A DNA stretch of 64,000 bases from Halobacillus litoralis (GTDB lineage Bacteria > Bacillota > Bacilli > Bacillales > Halobacillaceae): positions 806,001 through 870,000 of the forward strand of contig NZ_JAIVKN010000002.1 in NCBI RefSeq assembly GCF_020524025.1, in the 5' to 3' direction. The translations under genes were made by a program, and so were the position numbers. The notes under the pieces were generated by a model that worked only from the letters and a program-made list of their open reading frames with translations, made no database searches and was not told the origin of the DNA. Positions 43,573 through 54,558 of this stretch are shown piece after piece (the stretch's first letter is position 1; each line of letters begins with the position of its first letter).

Positions 43573-45492
43573 CTACTGCATAAGGCGCAGAATCATATTT
43601 TCACAGGGATCTAATTTAACGGTTAACCAATGATTCTTTGAACTGAATATACTTTTCTTATTTTCTAACTGCTGCCACTTTCCTTTTTGAATAGGAATGT
43701 TTACTTCTCTTTTTTCCCTTAAATTCCGATTAAAAAGGAAAAGGATGCGTTCATCTGAAGCTTCATTCCCAAAATGATCGACTCCGTTATCGTTCCAGCG
43801 TTCAAAGCCGATGACATCGTGATCCGTTGCAAAGGACTTCCAGTGCCCTGTCCGCAGCACACTGTGTTCTTTTCTCCACTGTCCAATTTGACGATACCAA
43901 TCCAGCAGCTCCTCATCCTCCCGTCCCCACGGGTATGGCTTTCGGTTATCCGGATCGGCGCCGCCGGTCACCCCCGCTTCATCTCCGTAGTATAGAGAAG
44001 GGACACCAGGAAAAGCGTACAGCCATAAACTGAGACCTTTGATTTGTTTAAAAATAAGGGATTTTTTTTCATCTTCAGAGAAATCATTGGCCATGTAACC
44101 TTCAAGCATCGTTATAATTCTTTCCACATCATGGCTTGAGAGCATATTCATCACCGCATAAAAATATTGCTTTGGGTAATGCTCACATAAAGTCATCAGT
44201 CTTCTGTGGACGGTGTAAGCATCCATTTCACCTTTCATAAAGTCCAGCATGATTCTGCGCATAGGGTAGTTCATAACAGAATCCAGAACGCCGCCTAAGA
44301 AGTAATTGCGCCGTTTCCCGTAGGCTGTTTTATTAGAGGCATCTTCCCATACTTCTCCCAGAAGTACGCTCGATTCATCTGTTCTCTTTAACTGGTGATA
44401 GATTTGACTGATCAAGTCGTCTGTTAATTCATCAGCTACATCCAGCCGCCAATGATTCATGCCGGACTTCTGCCACGTTTTAATGACACTATCATCATTG
44501 TGTATCAAAAAATTCTGGTAGTCCTGATTTTCTTTTCTTAAGGTCGGAAGCGTCCCGACTCCCCACCACGCGTCATATTCATCCGGGTACTTATGAAACG
44601 TATACCAGCTGTAATAGGGGGAGTTTTTAGACTGATAGGCCCCCAAAGAGTCATATTTACCCTCACGATTAAAATAAATACTGTTACTGCCCGTGTGGCT
44701 GAACACGCCGTCCAACATAATCTCTATCCCCCGCTTTGAAGCAGCAGCAATCAGTTCTTCAAAGTCTTCTTTTGTACCAAGCAGGGCGTCAATTTTATGG
44801 TAATCCCCTGTATCATACCGATGGTTACTTTCTGCTTCAAAGATAGGGTTTAAGTAAATGACCGTGATTCCAAGTGATTCAATGTAATCCAGCTTTTCTT
44901 CAATGCCCTTGAGATTTCCTCCAAAGAAATCCCAGCGAATGACCTCGCCACGTTCATTACGGATATAGACAGGGTCATTTTCCCAATGTGCGTGTACAAG
45001 ACTTGTTTCCGGCGCTTTTTTCAAATCTACTTCTCCAGATGCATAAAAACGATCTGGAAAGATTTGATACATTGTCGCGTTCTTCCACCAGTCAGGTGTT
45101 TTATAAGCCGGATCATAAACGGTGATCTGCCATGATGGTGGGATATAGTCATAAACCTGTCCCTCCCCACTTTCATAGCTTTTTTCACGTCCATAATAAA
45201 CCGTCCGGTCCTCCAAAATGATTTCAAAGAAATACCAGATCAACTGCGGCGTCTCCGGTGTCGTAATGGTTACTTCATAAGAGGTGCATTGATGTTCCTC
45301 ACTGCACACATCCATTTCCTTTGTTTTCTCGTCGTCCGTACGATCCAATATATAATGGAGCATCACATGAGAAACCCGGTATCGATCGTCAACGTCAATT
45401 TTCAAAGTAACTTTGGAACCCTTCGGTGCAGCACCGAAAGGCTCCCTGTATGACTCCTCGAAACTATTGTGATACATCTCCTTTTGTCTCAC
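43573..45492 (-). CDS. GH13 alpha-glucan hydrolase, neopullulanase/cyclomaltodextrinase-like
   Basis: The 639-residue enzyme has an N-terminal starch-binding-like beta domain (1-130), then a GH13 barrel with catalytic nucleophile D in HWRLDVADE, acid E in LLGEVWED and stabiliser D in LSSHDVER. The N-terminal domain and YQIFPDRFY favour the neopullulanase/cyclomaltodextrinase group. As the last gene of the glycogen operon, 20 bases after glgP, it probably trims or debranches phosphorylase limit glycogen. Confidence 0.92.
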   Translation of the reverse strand: MRQKEMYHNSFEESYREPFGAAPKGSKVTLKIDVDDRYRVSHVMLHYILDRTDDEKTKEMDVCSEEHQCTSYEVTITTPETPQLIWYFFEIILEDRTVYYGREKSYESGEGQVYDYIPPSWQITVYDPAYKTPDWWKNATMYQIFPDRFYASGEVDLKKAPETSLVHAHWENDPVYIRNERGEVIRWDFFGGNLKGIEEKLDYIESLGITVIYLNPIFEAESNHRYDTGDYHKIDALLGTKEDFEELIAAASKRGIEIMLDGVFSHTGSNSIYFNREGKYDSLGAYQSKNSPYYSWYTFHKYPDEYDAWWGVGTLPTLRKENQDYQNFLIHNDDSVIKTWQKSGMNHWRLDVADELTDDLISQIYHQLKRTDESSVLLGEVWEDASNKTAYGKRRNYFLGGVLDSVMNYPMRRIMLDFMKGEMDAYTVHRRLMTLCEHYPKQYFYAVMNMLSSHDVERIITMLEGYMANDFSEDEKKSLIFKQIKGLSLWLYAFPGVPSLYYGDEAGVTGGADPDNRKPYPWGREDEELLDWYRQIGQWRKEHSVLRTGHWKSFATDHDVIGFERWNDNGVDHFGNEASDERILFLFNRNLREKREVNIPIQKGKWQQLENKKSIFSSKNHWLTVKLDPCENMILRLMQ

Positions 45493-45512
45493 ACGTTCGC
45501 CCCCTTAAAACA

Positions 45513-47957
45513 TCACTTCAACGCTTTCACACGCTGAATATTCCAAATATCACGGGCGTACTCCTGAATTGTACGATCACTCGAGAACACCCCTGATTGA
45601 GCAATATTGACCAGACTCTTCAAATTCCATTGACGTTTCCTCTGATAATCCTGACCGACCTTCTGTTGAGATAACAGGTAACCAGCAAAATCCTTCAGGA
45701 CAAAATATTCATCATTATAGGTAAGCAGCGCATCATAAATCTCCTGAAATTCGGTTTCACCTTTGGAAAACGGACTGTAGTGGATCAATTGGTCCAGGGT
45801 GTGACGGATGCGTTCATCACTGTTGTACATCTCTCTGGATGAGTACGAGCCGTGGTTGTAGTGATCCCATACTTCATCTGACCTTAATCCAAAGATATAA
45901 ATATTGTCATCCCCTACAAGCTCATGAATCTCAACATTCGCTCCATCCATGGTCCCAATCGTTACAGCCCCGTTCATCATGAATTTCATATTCCCCGTAC
46001 CTGACGCTTCCTTTGTGGCCATGGAAATCTGTTCACTGACATTACTGGCAGGAATAATTCTTTCTGCCATGGAAACCGAATAGTTCGGCAGGAAGACGAC
46101 TTTTATATAATCGTTCACATCAGGGTCCTTATTGACCACTTCTGCGATACGGTTAATCAATTGAATGACTTTCTTAGCAAAATGATAGCTTGGTGCAGCT
46201 TTTGCCCCAAAGAAGAACGTACGGGGGGCAATTTCCATAGAAGGGTTTGATTTTAATTCATTGTATAAATGCATAATATGAAGGGCATTAAGCAATTGGC
46301 GTTTGTAGCCATGTAACCTTTTAATATGGACGTCAAAAATTGAATTAGGATTAACAGTAATCCCCTGTGTGTCTCGAACCCAATTGGAAAAATCCACTTT
46401 ATTTTTATGTTTAATTTCGTCCAGACGATCGAGAAACGCAAGATCATCTTTACGATTCATTAATTTAGTGAGCTGTTTAGGTTCATGAATCCATTCTTCA
46501 CCAATGGTCTCATTAATTAATGCAGTCAACGGACGATTGCTGTGCATCAGCCATCTTCTATGAGTAATTCCATTGGTCTTGTTATTGAAACGGTCTGGGA
46601 ATGTATTATAAAAGCGTTTCATCTCTCTTTGTTTCAAAATCTCCGTATGAAGTCTGGCCACACCATTGATGCTGTGGCTGCCTACGATCGAAAGATGCGC
46701 CATTTTCACTTGTCCATCAGCGACAATGGCTAAATCGGCAATGCGCTCAAAATCTCCCGGGAACGTCCGCCATAGTTCCTGACAGAAACGCTCATTGATT
46801 TCATGAATAATCATGAAAATTCTAGGCAGCAGGGATCGTACCATCCCGACAGGCCAGGATTCTAAAGCTTCGCTCAATGTTGTATGGTTCGTATAGGACA
46901 CAGATGCCTGTGTAATTTCCCAGGCTTGTTCCCAGCCTACTCCTTTTTCATCCATTAGAATACGCATTAATTCCGGGATAACCAGGGCAGGGTGCGTGTC
47001 ATTGATATGAAGGGCTACTTTATCCGGGAAGGATTCCCAAGGTACGCCGAGCTTTTCAAAAGAACGGACGACGGACTGGACCCCTGCTGAAACCAGGAAA
47101 TATTCCTGCTTCAACCGAAGCCTCTTTCCATCTTCAGTAGAATCATCCGGATAAAGAAAGTTAGAGATCGACTCTAATGAACGTTTATGGTCTAGGAAAT
47201 GTCCAAACTCACCTTCACGCTCCGCTTTAGACATCGTATTTTCTACGGTCGGTTCTGCCGACCAAAGCCGGAGGGTATTGACGGTTTCATTGTTGTACCC
47301 TACGACAGGAACATCATAAGGAACCGCTTGAATAGGTTCATAGTTTTCATATTTAAAATGCAGCTTCCCGTCTTTATTTCTCGTGGAGGATACGTGCCCA
47401 TTAAACCTTACTTCAATGGCTTCATCAGGGCGGCGGACTTCCCAGATGAATTCCTTGGACAACCAATAATCCGGGAATTCCACCTGTTTTCCATCCATAA
47501 TATGCTGATCGAACATTCCATATTTATAGCGTATTCCATACCCATGTCCAGCCAACTCCAAAGAAGCCAGCGAATCCAGGAAGCAGGCGGCCAGACGTCC
47601 TAAACCACCATTGCCAAGACCGGCGTCACTTTCTTTTTCTTCTAATTTTGAAAGAGAAAGCCCTAGATCATCCAAGCCTTCTTCCACAAGCGACAATACG
47701 TTCATATTCAGCAGGTTGTTGCCGAGCAGGCGTCCCATCAAGAACTCCATGGAAAAATAATACACCTGCTTTGTTTTGCTGAATTTATATTCCTGATTTG
47801 TACGAATCCAATTTTTGTTTATTTTTTCCGTTATTAAAGACCCTAACGCACGATACGTATCAAAATCTGAAGCTGTTTCCAAAGTTTTCCCCAACCGATC
47901 CTCCAGCTGCACCTTGAACTCCGCCTTGAACTCCTCTTTGTCACTGAACATCACCAT
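45513..47957 (-). CDS. glgP: Glycogen phosphorylase
   Basis: This 814-residue phosphorylase releases glucose 1-phosphate from alpha-1,4-glucan ends. The pyridoxal phosphate lysine lies in KEASGTGNMKFMMNGA. GNGGLGRLAACFLDS near the N-terminus, GYGIRYKYGMF and TNGITHRRW are family landmarks. The start is ATG 47957, behind TAGGAGG; an in-frame ATG at 47975 lies before that site. It begins 23 bases after the glgA stop. Confidence 0.95.
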   Translation of the reverse strand: MVMFSDKEEFKAEFKVQLEDRLGKTLETASDFDTYRALGSLITEKINKNWIRTNQEYKFSKTKQVYYFSMEFLMGRLLGNNLLNMNVLSLVEEGLDDLGLSLSKLEEKESDAGLGNGGLGRLAACFLDSLASLELAGHGYGIRYKYGMFDQHIMDGKQVEFPDYWLSKEFIWEVRRPDEAIEVRFNGHVSSTRNKDGKLHFKYENYEPIQAVPYDVPVVGYNNETVNTLRLWSAEPTVENTMSKAEREGEFGHFLDHKRSLESISNFLYPDDSTEDGKRLRLKQEYFLVSAGVQSVVRSFEKLGVPWESFPDKVALHINDTHPALVIPELMRILMDEKGVGWEQAWEITQASVSYTNHTTLSEALESWPVGMVRSLLPRIFMIIHEINERFCQELWRTFPGDFERIADLAIVADGQVKMAHLSIVGSHSINGVARLHTEILKQREMKRFYNTFPDRFNNKTNGITHRRWLMHSNRPLTALINETIGEEWIHEPKQLTKLMNRKDDLAFLDRLDEIKHKNKVDFSNWVRDTQGITVNPNSIFDVHIKRLHGYKRQLLNALHIMHLYNELKSNPSMEIAPRTFFFGAKAAPSYHFAKKVIQLINRIAEVVNKDPDVNDYIKVVFLPNYSVSMAERIIPASNVSEQISMATKEASGTGNMKFMMNGAVTIGTMDGANVEIHELVGDDNIYIFGLRSDEVWDHYNHGSYSSREMYNSDERIRHTLDQLIHYSPFSKGETEFQEIYDALLTYNDEYFVLKDFAGYLLSQQKVGQDYQRKRQWNLKSLVNIAQSGVFSSDRTIQEYARDIWNIQRVKALK

Positions 47958-47980
47958 TAAAGTTCCTCCTATCACCTCTG

Positions 47981-49417
47981 CTATTTAAACATGGTTTGAT
48001 ACAAGTCCATATATTGTTCAGCAGAGTTTTTCCATGTGAACTTACTCTTGCAAATATTCCTGGTAAGCGTCTGCCAAGAAGCAGGTTCATGATAGAGTGC
48101 GATCGCTCGGCGTATGGTGTAGAGCATATCGTGGGCATTATAGTTGGTGAACGAAAATCCGTTTCCTTCCCCTGTCTCTTCATTATATGGCTGAACCGTA
48201 TCCGCAAGTCCTCCTGTTTCCCTGACAATTGGAGCAGACAAATAACGTAATGCAATCAATTGTCCAATGCCGCATGGTTCAAATCGGGAAGGCATCAGGA
48301 ACATATCGCTGGCGGCGTAGATCTGTCTTGAGAAAGGTTCTGAAAAACGAATATGCGTTGACATTTTATCTGGATGTCGCTGCTGGACCCATTGGAGCAT
48401 CTGCTCATATTGATATTCACCTGTACCAAGCAGAACAATTTGAACGTCGTCTTCATGAAGCAGTTCATCGATGACACGTCCAATCAAATCGAACCCTTTT
48501 TGTTCTACTAATCTGGAAACGATGCCAATTAACGGGACTTCTTTTCTTACCGGCAAACCTAATTCAGCTTGAAGCCACATTTTGTTCTGGGCTTTTTTAA
48601 TCAGAGAACTGCGAAAAGGAAAAGCAAGCGCATCGTCTTTCATAGGATCATAGTTTTGCTCGTCGATGCCGTTGACAATTCCGACCAATTCATCTGTCCG
48701 CTTCCTTAGGACTCCGTCTAGGTTTTCCCCATAATAAGGAGTTTGAATCTCTTTTGCATAAGTTTCACTTACCGTTGTGATAAAATCGGCGTAGTTCAAA
48801 GCTCCCTTCATGAAGTTGATGTCTCCGAAAAATTCAAAGGCGTCCTCTGTCATCATCCCTTCATCAAAGTCCATTAAATCATGGAGCACAGACTGTGCAT
48901 AAACCCCTTGATACTTTAAATTATGGATGGTGAACACGGTTTTCATACCTTGAAGCTTTTCAACTTCCTTATAATGGGTATGTAGGAACACCGGAATTAA
49001 AGACGCATGCCAGTCATGGCAGTGAAGAACGTCCGGAGTCCAATCCATCGCGCAGACCATATCCAGAACCGCGCGGTTAAAGAATACAAACCGTTCAGCT
49101 TCGTCGCCAAAACCATATAAATTTGAGCGCTTAAAGTAATATTCGTTGTCTATAAAATAGATAGGAATCCCGTCATATTCCAAATATTCAATACCTGCGT
49201 ATTGAGTGCGCCATCCCAGCTGCACGTCCATTTCATTAAGGTGTGTCAGCTGCTGCTTCCAATGGTCATCCATATTTTCATATTTTGGCAGAACGACCCG
49301 GACATCGGCCCCTTGTTTTTTCAAAGCATGCGGCAGGGACCCTAGTACATCAGCTAATCCACCTGTCTTAATAAAAGGGGTACATTCAGAACCAATCATG
49401 AGTATATTCATTTTCAT
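47981..49417 (-). CDS. glgA: Glycogen synthase (ADP-glucose, GT5)
   Basis: The 478-residue GT5 glycosyltransferase has the N-terminal ADP-glucose motif KTGGLADVLGSLP, the acceptor motif HCHDWHASL and the C-terminal RFEPCGIGQLIALRY with PIVRETGGLADTV. It elongates alpha-1,4-glucan. The ribosome site AAGGAG is 3 bases from ATG 49417 and 9 bases from ATG 49411, so the start may be two codons later. An internal hairpin separates it from glgD. Confidence 0.95.
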   Translation of the reverse strand: MKMNILMIGSECTPFIKTGGLADVLGSLPHALKKQGADVRVVLPKYENMDDHWKQQLTHLNEMDVQLGWRTQYAGIEYLEYDGIPIYFIDNEYYFKRSNLYGFGDEAERFVFFNRAVLDMVCAMDWTPDVLHCHDWHASLIPVFLHTHYKEVEKLQGMKTVFTIHNLKYQGVYAQSVLHDLMDFDEGMMTEDAFEFFGDINFMKGALNYADFITTVSETYAKEIQTPYYGENLDGVLRKRTDELVGIVNGIDEQNYDPMKDDALAFPFRSSLIKKAQNKMWLQAELGLPVRKEVPLIGIVSRLVEQKGFDLIGRVIDELLHEDDVQIVLLGTGEYQYEQMLQWVQQRHPDKMSTHIRFSEPFSRQIYAASDMFLMPSRFEPCGIGQLIALRYLSAPIVRETGGLADTVQPYNEETGEGNGFSFTNYNAHDMLYTIRRAIALYHEPASWQTLTRNICKSKFTWKNSAEQYMDLYQTMFK

Positions 49418-49467
49418 CTACTCCTTCTTAAAATTGTTCAATAAATCACTTAAACTCATATGATATG

Positions 49468-49508
49468 AAAGGGACTGTCAGAGTAATGAAATTCAGACAG
49501 TCCCTTTA
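49468..49508. terminator. Hairpin inside the glycogen operon, between glgD and glgA
   Basis: AAAGGGACTGTC pairs with GACAGTCCCTTT. The T tract is good on the plus strand (TTTATTTTTT) but weak on the minus strand, so for the operon it is at most a partial terminator; it could block antisense transcription. Confidence 0.6.
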
Positions 49509-49517
49509 TTTTTTGTA

Positions 49518-50624
49518 TTACATTGTCCTGCGCTTCGCTACGACAAAGGGTTTTTCAGGAGCCCCAATCAACGTCTTGCCATTTGAAATGTTACAGTCTT
49601 TATCCAAAATGACATTCTCCAGTACCGCATTGCTTTCAATCTCGCAGCGCTGCATGATAATAGAGTTCTTAATGACGGCACCTTCTCCTACTTTTACACC
49701 GCGGAACAGGATACTGTCCTCAACCTGGCCTTCAATGACACAGCCATTTGCAACCATGGTGTTTGTGACATTTGAAGTATGGGTATAATTCGATGGTGCT
49801 TCATTTTTAACTTTCGTGAAAACGGGAGCATCCTCTTTAAAGAGTTCATCGTGTTCCTGCGCATTAAGAAGCTTCGCGCTGTTGCGGTAGTAGCTCTCGA
49901 CTGAGTTAATTAATGCATGCGTGCCGTGATATTCATAAGCGTGGACATGAATATCGTTAAGCTGTGATTTAATTCCATCAAGGAACAAATTCGTGCATCC
50001 GTGCGCAATACATTTTTCTATCAGGCTATAAAGGAAATCTTTCTCAATAATATACATATCCATATAAACATTTGAGTGGCCGCTTTCATTATGGATCGCT
50101 GTCACACGGTTGTTCTGGTCAATGTCCAGCTTGTGCGCCCGGTGATGTTCTGGATAAATCTCATCTACTTTTTTATAAATGACAGTGACATCAGCACCTG
50201 AACTTTTGTGCTCTTGGAGAACATCCTGGTAGTTGATGTTACATATATGCTGAGATCCAGTTACGACAATGTAATCGGCCAGCGTCCGCTTCACAAAATC
50301 GATATTATTATGGAAGTGCTGCAAGTCTCCCCTTGAAATGTCTGTTGGATCATTCCAGTCTGGAGGGAGTATGAATAATCCCCCGCGCTTACGGTCAAGA
50401 TCCCACGCTTTCCCTTGTTCCAGGTGGTCCATAAGAGAACGGTATTTTCTTCTTGCGAAAACAGCTACGGAGTCAATCCGCGAGTTGGTCATGTTTGAAA
50501 CAGCAAAGTCAATCATCCGGTAACGTCCGGCAAATGGCACGGCCGCTCCACAGCGGAAATAAGTCAATTCATCGAGCATATCTTGTTCATGGTCTAGGTT
50601 TATAATCCCGGCAATACGATCCAT
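49518..50624 (-). CDS. glgD: Glucose-1-phosphate adenylyltransferase regulatory subunit
   Basis: The 368-residue protein has the nucleotidyltransferase fold plus a C-terminal left-handed beta-helix. It lacks the full GGxGTRL nucleotide loop (it has IAGIINLDHEQDMLDEL), as usual for the GlgD partner, which enhances and regulates GlgC. It has a near-identical RMIDFAVSNMTNSRID segment to GlgC. The start is ATG 50624, behind GGGAGG; the open frame to 50702 overlaps glgC. Confidence 0.93.
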   Translation of the reverse strand: MDRIAGIINLDHEQDMLDELTYFRCGAAVPFAGRYRMIDFAVSNMTNSRIDSVAVFARRKYRSLMDHLEQGKAWDLDRKRGGLFILPPDWNDPTDISRGDLQHFHNNIDFVKRTLADYIVVTGSQHICNINYQDVLQEHKSSGADVTVIYKKVDEIYPEHHRAHKLDIDQNNRVTAIHNESGHSNVYMDMYIIEKDFLYSLIEKCIAHGCTNLFLDGIKSQLNDIHVHAYEYHGTHALINSVESYYRNSAKLLNAQEHDELFKEDAPVFTKVKNEAPSNYTHTSNVTNTMVANGCVIEGQVEDSILFRGVKVGEGAVIKNSIIMQRCEIESNAVLENVILDKDCNISNGKTLIGAPEKPFVVAKRRTM

Positions 50625-50640
50625 AATATCCTCCCTTAAA

Positions 50641-51798
50641 TCAGTTAGTAGCAAAGCTGGTAGCCAGTACGCTTCCTTCATCGGCAACGAGTGTAATCTC
50701 ACTATCTGGTGATGGATCTCCGATCACGGCCCCATCTTCAATGACACTGCCTTTAGCAATAATCGCCCGGTTGATTTTCACGTTTTTGCCGATTTTAACA
50801 TCCGGCATAATGACCGAATCTTTTACAACAGCGGACTCATCCACATGCACCCCGTAAAAGATGATGGACGTATCAACAGTGCCGTAAATCCGGCAGCCTT
50901 CATTAATTAATGCATTTCTAACTTTCGATGAAGGTGCGATGTATTGTGGTGGCTGGTTTGGGTTCTTGGAATAAATGCGCCACTTGTTATCATTTAGATT
51001 CAGTTCCGGGTTTCTCTTCAAGAGATCCATATTGGCTTCCCAAAGACTGTCTACTGTGCCGACGTCTTTCCAATAACCTTCAAAGGTGTAAGCCATTAGT
51101 TTTTTATAATCATTAAGCAGAGCTGGAATGATATCTTTTCCGAAGTCATGAGAAGAATTTGGTTTTTCTGCATCTTCAATTAAGTAATGTTTCAGGACAT
51201 CCCATCTAAAAATGTAAACGCCCATGGATGCAAGATTACTCTTCGGAAATTCCGGTTTCTCATCAAACTCAGTAATCTTGCCGTCTCCATCTGTATTCAT
51301 AATGCCAAAACGGTTGGCATCTTCCCATGGAACCTCAATTACGGATATCGTAGCGTCCGCTCCGCTTTCCTTATGGTAATTAAGCATTTCGTTATAATCC
51401 ATTTTATAAATATGGTCGCCTGAGAGAATCAGTACATGCTCAGGGTCATATTGGTTTAGGAATTTCAAATTCCGGTAAATCGCGTTGGCTGTGCCTGTGT
51501 ACCAGCCTCCTCCTTCTGCTTCAACGAATGGAGGCAGCACAGAAACACCACCGTATTTACGGTCTAAGTCCCACGTGTCACCAATGCCGATATAATCATT
51601 CAGGATAAGCGGCTCATACTGCGTCAAAACGCCGACAGCATCGATGCCTGAATTCGTACAATTGCTTAATGGAAAGTCGATAATCCGGTATTTACCGCCA
51701 AAGTAAACGGCTGGTTTTGCGATTTGTTTTGTCAGTGACTTCAATCTGGTGCCTTGACCACCAGCTAGAAGCATAGCTACGCATTCTTTATTAATCAT
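50641..51798 (-). CDS. glgC: Glucose-1-phosphate adenylyltransferase catalytic subunit
   Basis: The 385-residue enzyme makes ADP-glucose from ATP and glucose 1-phosphate. It has the nucleotide loop [36 protein letters not shown], the catalytic EFDEKPEFP and the beta-helix repeats at the C-terminus. Its start overlaps the glgB end by 8 bases and has AAGGAGG. Confidence 0.96.
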   Translation of the reverse strand: MINKECVAMLLAGGQGTRLKSLTKQIAKPAVYFGGKYRIIDFPLSNCTNSGIDAVGVLTQYEPLILNDYIGIGDTWDLDRKYGGVSVLPPFVEAEGGGWYTGTANAIYRNLKFLNQYDPEHVLILSGDHIYKMDYNEMLNYHKESGADATISVIEVPWEDANRFGIMNTDGDGKITEFDEKPEFPKSNLASMGVYIFRWDVLKHYLIEDAEKPNSSHDFGKDIIPALLNDYKKLMAYTFEGYWKDVGTVDSLWEANMDLLKRNPELNLNDNKWRIYSKNPNQPPQYIAPSSKVRNALINEGCRIYGTVDTSIIFYGVHVDESAVVKDSVIMPDVKIGKNVKINRAIIAKGSVIEDGAVIGDPSPDSEITLVADEGSVLATSFATN

Positions 51799-53707
51799 GA
51801 TTTACCTCCTTGGAATCTGAAGTTCTTTTTAAGAAGCTCACACCTAGCGGGGGAATGGTCATGGTAATATGCTGCTCCTGCCCCTGCCATGCAGAAGGTA
51901 CAGTATCAAGATGCAGACCGTTTGTCTGCCCGGAACCTCCAAAGTGTTCCGCGTCACTTGAGAAGATTTCCTTGTACGAACCGCTGCGGGGAACGCCCAC
52001 TTTATAGTCGTGATAAACTTCTGGTGTGAAGTTGCACACGACCACCAGCTGGTCATTGGATGTACGGCTGTTGCGTGCAAAAGAGACGATACTCTGCTCA
52101 TAATTGTTAGGATCAATCCACATAAATCCTTCTTCTTTATGATCAAGCTCCCATAAAGCAGGCATATCTCTATACAATTGGTGCAGCTGTTTCGTATACT
52201 CCAAGACCGAGGCGTGCGAATCATATTCAAGCAGTTCCCAGTCTAAGTCCTCCATATCTTTCCATTCATCAAACTGTCCGAATTCACCTCCCATAAAAAG
52301 GAGTTTCTTCCCAGGGTGAGCATACATATAAGCTAAGAACGCACGTAAGTTGGCGAACTTCTGCCAATAATCACCCGGCATTTTATTTAGTAACGATTTC
52401 TTACCATGAACGACTTCATCGTGAGAAATCGGTAATACAAAGTTTTCTGAGTACGCATAAAAAAGTGAAAAAGTAATGAGGTTGTGATGGTATTTACGGT
52501 GGATCGGATCCATTTCCATGTATTTCAACATGTCATTCATCCAGCCCATGTTCCATTTATAGTTGAACCCAAGACCACCGATATAGGTTGGTGCGCTGAC
52601 GAGGGGCCAGGACGTGGATTCTTCCGCCATCATCAAAACATCAGGGACCTCTTCGAAGACAGCTTCGTTCATCTTCTTAATGAAGGAAACGGCCTCAAGA
52701 TTTTCTCTTCCTCCGTATTCATTCAGTTCCCAATCGCCATCTTCTTTACCAAAGTCTAAGTACAGCATACTTGCGACTGCATCTACGCGAATCCCATCCA
52801 GGTGGTACTCCTTCAGCCAGTAGATCGCGTTCGAAATTAAGAAGCTCTGTACTTCATTTCTGGCAAAGTCAAAAGTCAATGTTCCCCATTGGGTTTTTTC
52901 AGCTTTGCTTGGGTTTTCATATTCATAGAGAGCTTCTCCATCAAACCGGCGCAGCCCATGTTCATCTTTACAAAAGTGTCCCGGAACCCAGTCCAATATG
53001 ACACCGATTCCATGTTTATGACACTGATCGACAAAATACTTAAAGTCATCCGGGCTTCCGTATCGGGATGTCACAGAGTAGTAGCCCGTCGCCTGATATC
53101 CCCACGAACGATCAAAAGGGTGTTCTGTCAAAGGAAGCAGTTCGATATGCGTGTATCCCAGTTCTTTCACATAAGGGATAACCATCTCTGCGTATTCACG
53201 ATAATTATAAAAAACTTCCTCCTCAATATACTTCCACGAACCCAGATGTAGTTCGTAAATGGACATTGGAGATTCATAAGGATTTCGCGCTTTCCTCTGG
53301 TTCATCCACTCCTTGTCCCCCCATGAATAATCACCTAAAGGGTAGACAACAGATGCTGTATTCGGACGAAGCTCACTGGAAGTCGCATAGGGGTCCGCCT
53401 TTAAACGGAGGTGTCCATGTGAGGTAAGAATTTCATACTTATACATCGTTCCTTTTTCCAGACCTGGAATGAATGCGATCCAAATTCCGTTATCATTAAT
53501 TTTTTCCATCGGGTGCTCCCGACCGTCCCAGTTATTGAACATCCCTACTACACTTACTTGGACAGCATTTGGTGCCCAAACCGTGAATCGGATACCCTTT
53601 TCTCCATTTCTGGTGTCAGGATGAGCACCGAAAAGTTGATAACTATAACGGAGATTTCCTTCATGGAATAAATAAATATCATGCTCTAAAGATGTTTCTT
53701 GGACCAC
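51791..53707 (-). CDS. glgB: 1,4-alpha-glucan branching enzyme
   Basis: The 638-residue GH13 branching enzyme has an N-terminal CBM48 domain ([22 protein letters not shown]), nucleophile D in [14 protein letters not shown], acid E in [10 protein letters not shown] and [13 protein letters not shown]. It introduces alpha-1,6 branches. First gene of the six-gene glycogen operon. The start is GTG 53707, behind GAGGAG. It lacks the extra N-terminal module of some Gram-negative GlgB proteins. Confidence 0.95.
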   Translation of the reverse strand: MVQETSLEHDIYLFHEGNLRYSYQLFGAHPDTRNGEKGIRFTVWAPNAVQVSVVGMFNNWDGREHPMEKINDNGIWIAFIPGLEKGTMYKYEILTSHGHLRLKADPYATSSELRPNTASVVYPLGDYSWGDKEWMNQRKARNPYESPMSIYELHLGSWKYIEEEVFYNYREYAEMVIPYVKELGYTHIELLPLTEHPFDRSWGYQATGYYSVTSRYGSPDDFKYFVDQCHKHGIGVILDWVPGHFCKDEHGLRRFDGEALYEYENPSKAEKTQWGTLTFDFARNEVQSFLISNAIYWLKEYHLDGIRVDAVASMLYLDFGKEDGDWELNEYGGRENLEAVSFIKKMNEAVFEEVPDVLMMAEESTSWPLVSAPTYIGGLGFNYKWNMGWMNDMLKYMEMDPIHRKYHHNLITFSLFYAYSENFVLPISHDEVVHGKKSLLNKMPGDYWQKFANLRAFLAYMYAHPGKKLLFMGGEFGQFDEWKDMEDLDWELLEYDSHASVLEYTKQLHQLYRDMPALWELDHKEEGFMWIDPNNYEQSIVSFARNSRTSNDQLVVVCNFTPEVYHDYKVGVPRSGSYKEIFSSDAEHFGGSGQTNGLHLDTVPSAWQGQEQHITMTIPPLGVSFLKRTSDSKEVNHD

Positions 53708-54126
53708 ATCACCACTCCTCTTCTCTCTATACTTTTTTGTCGAAATAAGTCCTCAGTAAAGATCTCCTTGAGAACCATTTACTCGCCTATATCAATCATA
53801 AAATTAGCCTTGGTGTTTTACAATTGTTATTAGTTAAAATTTTCTGAGAAGTTTTGTCGAGTTCTGTCGAATCTTATAATTTACGGCTGATGTTCCCTTA
53901 AGAAAACGAATTGAATTTAAAGTAACCGCTTACATAATTAGGGAGTTCCCTTTCTTATTTATGGAGAAACCACATTCTGAAACAAATGTATAATTTTTGC
54001 TTTCCTGAACGACATTCGTGAGAAAATCACCCTGAGAAGAATTCCGTTTATAGTTCAAAGGAGAGAGTTTCAACAAAAAACATTAGTGGTATAGCTTTAC
54101 AAACAATCTAAAAAGGGGGATTCGTC
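53708..54126. other. Divergent promoter region between glgB and the DUF948 operon
   Basis: About 420 AT-rich bases. The rightward SigB-like promoter is at 54067-54092. The glgB promoter was not clearly resolved. No gene is seen. Confidence 0.5.
54067..54092 (+). promoter_or_regulatory. SigB-like promoter of the DUF948/YtxH operon
   Basis: GTTTCA (54067-54072), 14-base spacer, TGGTAT (54087-54092); each box has one mismatch to the SigB consensus. The ytxGHJ operon of B. subtilis is known to be under general-stress control. Confidence 0.6.
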
Positions 54127-54540
54127 GTGTCATTGGCAGGAATTGGACTACTTATCATCGCCGTTGCTTTTGCTTTCATCAGCATTTATGTCGTTAAAAC
54201 CTTAAAAGCAGCTTCCACTACAATGAAGAGTGTTTCACATACGTTGGAAAAAGTGGAAGGACAAATGCAGGGCATTACTTCCGAGTCAGAAAGTTTACTT
54301 AAAAAGACGAATAATATCGCATCAGATATCGAAGAGAAAACCCAGACATTGAATGGGCTTGTACACTCATTAAAGAATGTGGGCTCAACCGTAGGGAATG
54401 TAAATCAATCCTTTCAAGGTATTTCGGAAAGTGTAGCCCATGCTTCCCACCAGAGTAACGATGAGGTTGCGAAAGCCTTCCGCTGGGGCGATGCTGCGAT
54501 CGAATTATACTTAAAGTTCAAGCGGAAGAAAGCCCAATAA
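54127..54540 (+). CDS. DUF948 domain protein (YtxG-like)
   Basis: The 137-residue protein has one N-terminal transmembrane helix (about 3-25), then a coiled-coil domain with repeated small residues, typical of DUF948. The start is GTG 54127, after AAAAAGGGGG. It is first in a four-gene operon with a second DUF948 protein and a YtxH protein, as in the B. subtilis ytxGHJ stress operon. The exact role in stress is unknown. Confidence 0.85.
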   Translation: MSLAGIGLLIIAVAFAFISIYVVKTLKAASTTMKSVSHTLEKVEGQMQGITSESESLLKKTNNIASDIEEKTQTLNGLVHSLKNVGSTVGNVNQSFQGISESVAHASHQSNDEVAKAFRWGDAAIELYLKFKRKKAQ

Positions 54541-54558
54541 AAGAAGGAGGGAATGGAT

